A DNA stretch of 8,346 nucleotides from Alphaproteobacteria bacterium (GTDB lineage Bacteria > Pseudomonadota > Alphaproteobacteria > ATCC43930 > CGMCC-115725): positions 1 to 8,346 of the forward strand of contig VAZF01000340.1 in NCBI GenBank assembly GCA_005888425.1, read 5' to 3'. The notes under the pieces were generated by a model. It saw nothing but the letters and a program-made list of their open reading frames with translations, ran no database searches and was not told where the DNA came from. The position numbers and the translations under genes are program-made. Of the stretch, positions 6,507 through 8,346 are shown piece by piece (position 1 is the stretch's first letter; each line of letters begins with the position of its first letter).

Positions 6507-7142
6507 ATGGGGCGGCCGATCGTCTATGGCACGGCGGGCAGCACCTATGTGTGGAGTGTCCGCCTGGCGCTCGCCGAGAAGGGCGTTGCGCATGAGCTTG
6601 TCGAGGTCGGCTTTGGCCCGCATCGGGAGGAGCCGCATCTGTCGCGACATCCCTTCGCCAAAATCCCGGCATTCGAGCATGACGGGTTTCAGCTCTACGA
6701 GACGCAGGCGATCCTGCGTTATATCGATGAGGGCTTTCCGGTCGCGCCGCTGCAATCGACCGATCTGCACCAGTTCAGCCGCATGAATCAGATCATGGGC
6801 ATCGTCGATGCCTATGCCTGGCCGTCAATCGCCGCCGGCGTTCTGGTGAACCGCGTACTGAAGCCGCGCATGGGATTGCCGGCCGATGAGGCGGCGATCA
6901 GCGCGGCATTGCCGCGGGCGCAGCTCTGTGTTTCGGAGATCTCGCGGCTGATGGGCGAGCAGCCCTATCTGACCGGCGACCGCGTCACCCTCGCCGATCT
7001 GATGGTGATCCCGCTGTTCTATTTTTTCGGCCGGGTGCCGGAGGGCGAGGCGCCGCTATCGGAATACCCGAACATCCGGCCGTGGATGCGGCGGATGGAG
7101 GAGCGGCAGAGCTTTCAGGTGACAAAGCCGCCGCCGGTTTGA
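6507..7142 (+). CDS. Glutathione S-transferase family protein
   Basis: This is a cytosolic GST-fold protein of 211 aa, a normal length, likely conjugating or otherwise using glutathione in detoxification or small-molecule metabolism; the substrate is unknown. The N-terminal thioredoxin-like domain (about 1-80) has GSTYVWSVRLALAEKG (11-26) with candidate activating residues Ser12, Thr13 or Tyr14. The cis-proline is Pro54 in AKIPAFEHDG, and the glutathione gamma-glutamyl contact is ETQAILRYI with Glu65-Thr66. The all-helical C-terminal domain (about 88-205) carries the folding N-cap motif LTGDRVTLADLMV (155-167). The ATG is supported by GGAGA (6496-6500) 6 nt upstream. It lies 81 bp after mtgA and probably has its own promoter. 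Its stop is 7 bp from the stop of the convergent dioxygenase. The class (phi/beta-like) cannot be fixed by eye. Confidence 0.93.
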   Translation: MGRPIVYGTAGSTYVWSVRLALAEKGVAHELVEVGFGPHREEPHLSRHPFAKIPAFEHDGFQLYETQAILRYIDEGFPVAPLQSTDLHQFSRMNQIMGIVDAYAWPSIAAGVLVNRVLKPRMGLPADEAAISAALPRAQLCVSEISRLMGEQPYLTGDRVTLADLMVIPLFYFFGRVPEGEAPLSEYPNIRPWMRRMEERQSFQVTKPPPV

Positions 7143-7149
7143 TTGCTGT

Positions 7150-8220
7150 TCAGTGCGCCAGCTCGAGCTTCCGCCGGCTCATTTCCGCGAGGTAGCGCGA
7201 CGGCAGCTCCATAAAAGGCCGGCGCTGGCGCAGCCACAGCGGCCGCTCCTCGGGCCAATGCACACCCTGGTTCCGCGGCAAGGCCGGCCAGGACGGCACT
7301 TCCAGCCATAGCCGCATCATGTGGCGGCGGCGAGCGATGTCGGTTGCATCCTCATAGCCGGTGCGGCCGTGCAGGATCGTGCGGTTGTTCAGGAACTGGA
7401 TGTCGCCCTCCCGAATCTCCATGTCGAGATAGAGGTCGGGCGAGGCAGACATCCGCTTCATCTCTTCAAGCGCTTCGATCTGCGGCGTGGTCATCGCCGC
7501 ATCGCCGGCCGTGACCGCCCGGTGCGGATAGCTGCCGGAGACATTGCAGGTCAGCTGGCCGCTGTCGCGCGAGAAGATCACGACGTTTTTCACCAGCGTG
7601 GCATCGCCAAATTCCGCATCGAGCTCCATGCGGCGAAAAACATATTCGCCGTAGAGCACGTCCAGCAGATCGGGGCGCTCCACGAGGAGACGGTTGTGCA
7701 CTGCCGCGGCGCTGGCGATCCGGCAGATGCCGCCGGATGGCGCGGTGCGCACGCACATCAGCGAGACAATGTCGCAATTGTCGCCGTGCATGCGCTGTGC
7801 GCCGCCCTTGTGATAGCCGCGCGCCTGCGCCTCGACATCGCTGAGATCAATCACATGGCCGAGCAGCTCGCCCTGGTAGGATTGCGGCGAGAGATGCCCG
7901 ACATAGCAGCCGAGCCCGACATAAATCCGCGCCAGATCGTCGAGCTGCCAGCGCTTGCGCGGCAGCCCGCGGAGCAGCAGAAAGCCGGGGCCGGTGCGCA
8001 GCCGCTCGGCCAAGCCAGCAAGAAATCCGCCGAGCGTCGGCAGCGGAAAATGCTCCGGCCCGATCTCGGCAAAATCGGTGTCGCCGAGCGAGCGGAGGTG
8101 GCCTAGCGCCTCGTCGATTTCCCCGATCTGTTCCGGGGAGAGCATATGCAGACCCTCCTTCTGCCAGTCGATCTGCGGACCTTCCCAGGCCGCGGGACCT
8201 TCAATCGGCGAGAGGTTCAC
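7150..8220 (-). CDS. TauD/TfdA-family Fe(II)/2-oxoglutarate-dependent dioxygenase
   Basis: This is a probable cytosolic non-haem iron oxygenase that hydroxylates or cleaves a small substrate while decarboxylating 2-oxoglutarate; the substrate cannot be read from the sequence. The 356-aa protein shows the facial triad: His145 and Asp147 in RMHGDNCD, and distal His284 in FLNNRTILHGR. The 2-oxoglutarate-binding arginine lies in ARRRHMMRLWLEVP (Arg303 most likely). APSGGICRIASAAAVHN (160-176) is also typical. The start is GTG at 8220 because its GTGA overlaps the upstream SDR stop by 4 nt, a standard translational-coupling arrangement; the frame stays open to 8319 only as a shadow of the SDR. It is too long and too diverged in its N-terminal 60 residues to call it taurine dioxygenase itself. 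Its stop faces the GST gene with a 7-bp gap. Confidence 0.9.
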   Translation of the reverse strand: MNLSPIEGPAAWEGPQIDWQKEGLHMLSPEQIGEIDEALGHLRSLGDTDFAEIGPEHFPLPTLGGFLAGLAERLRTGPGFLLLRGLPRKRWQLDDLARIYVGLGCYVGHLSPQSYQGELLGHVIDLSDVEAQARGYHKGGAQRMHGDNCDIVSLMCVRTAPSGGICRIASAAAVHNRLLVERPDLLDVLYGEYVFRRMELDAEFGDATLVKNVVIFSRDSGQLTCNVSGSYPHRAVTAGDAAMTTPQIEALEEMKRMSASPDLYLDMEIREGDIQFLNNRTILHGRTGYEDATDIARRRHMMRLWLEVPSWPALPRNQGVHWPEERPLWLRQRRPFMELPSRYLAEMSRRKLELAH

Positions 8221-8346
8221 AGCGTCAGCCCGCCATCGACGATGACCGTCTGGCCGGTCACCATCGCCGCGCCGGCGCACAGAAAGAAGATGACCTCGGC
8301 GATGTCCTCGGGCTTGCAAGCGCGCTTCAGGGGCGTCTTCTCGACC
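8217..8346 (-). CDS. Short-chain dehydrogenase/reductase (C-terminal fragment, cut by window edge)
   Basis: Only the last 42 residues are visible; the gene starts right of the window. The sequence contains TPLKRACKPEDIAEVIFFL, then AAMVTGQTVIVDGGLTL and a stop. This is the classical SDR C-terminus: the P-L-x-R-x-x-x-P-x-D-I-A segment, the final helix, and the (V)TGQ-x-(I/V)-x-VDGG strand near the end. The Rossmann domain, the catalytic Ser-Tyr-Lys and any cofactor preference (NAD or NADP) are outside the window. The TGA stop overlaps the GTG start of the dioxygenase by 4 nt, so the two are very likely co-transcribed and translationally coupled, and probably act in one pathway on a hydroxylated or keto intermediate. 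Confidence 0.93.
   Translation of the reverse strand, partial: VEKTPLKRACKPEDIAEVIFFLCAGAAMVTGQTVIVDGGLTL

Noticed and set aside
7321..8106. Plus-strand open frame of 261 codons antisense to the dioxygenase
   Set aside because: The dioxygenase frame holds all catalytic motifs; the antisense frame is Ala/Arg/His-rich noise.
1..8346. Search for mobile elements, defence genes, CRISPR repeats, tRNA or rRNA
   Set aside because: No transposase, integrase, array-like direct repeats or RNA gene sequence was seen; all long stretches are explained by ordinary metabolic and cell-envelope genes.

Overview
The window reads as an ordinary, gene-dense stretch of a GC-rich alphaproteobacterial chromosome. 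The best taxonomic clue is the Ros/MucR-type zinc-finger regulator, a family centred on Alphaproteobacteria. The GC-biased third positions, the long antisense shadow ORFs they create and the style of the encoded proteins agree with that. I see no rRNA, tRNA, CRISPR array, insertion sequence, phage gene or attachment site.

Layout from left to right. A DUF817-type membrane protein (partial, minus strand) runs off the left edge and is divergent from a full-length B12-dependent methylmalonyl-CoA mutase on the plus strand. A MucR/Ros regulator follows on the plus strand, with an imperfect inverted repeat in its upstream region. Converging on it and overlapping it tail to tail by 15 bp is a two-gene minus-strand folate operon: formate-tetrahydrofolate ligase (fhs), then 5-formyltetrahydrofolate cyclo-ligase 5 bp downstream. 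Divergent from fhs is a monofunctional peptidoglycan glycosyltransferase (mtgA, plus), followed by a glutathione S-transferase (plus). The right end holds a minus-strand pair: the C-terminus of a short-chain dehydrogenase/reductase overlapping by 4 nt (GTGA) a TauD/TfdA-type Fe(II)/2-oxoglutarate dioxygenase. That dioxygenase ends 7 bp from the GST stop.

Two functional links can be supported. Fhs and the cyclo-ligase both feed the one-carbon folate pool: formate becomes 10-formyl-THF, and the storage or inhibitory 5-formyl-THF is returned to 5,10-methenyl-THF. The SDR and dioxygenase are translationally coupled and probably act on one small-molecule pathway, whose substrate cannot be read from the sequence. 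The mutase (propionyl-CoA/methylmalonyl-CoA metabolism), mtgA (cell wall) and GST appear to be independent units. The orientation switches repeatedly and intergenic gaps are short.

I did not find a convincing undescribed system. The points most worth a second look are a replaced cofactor-pocket tryptophan in the mutase, the possible autoregulatory repeat upstream of mucR, and the orphan SDR-dioxygenase pair.
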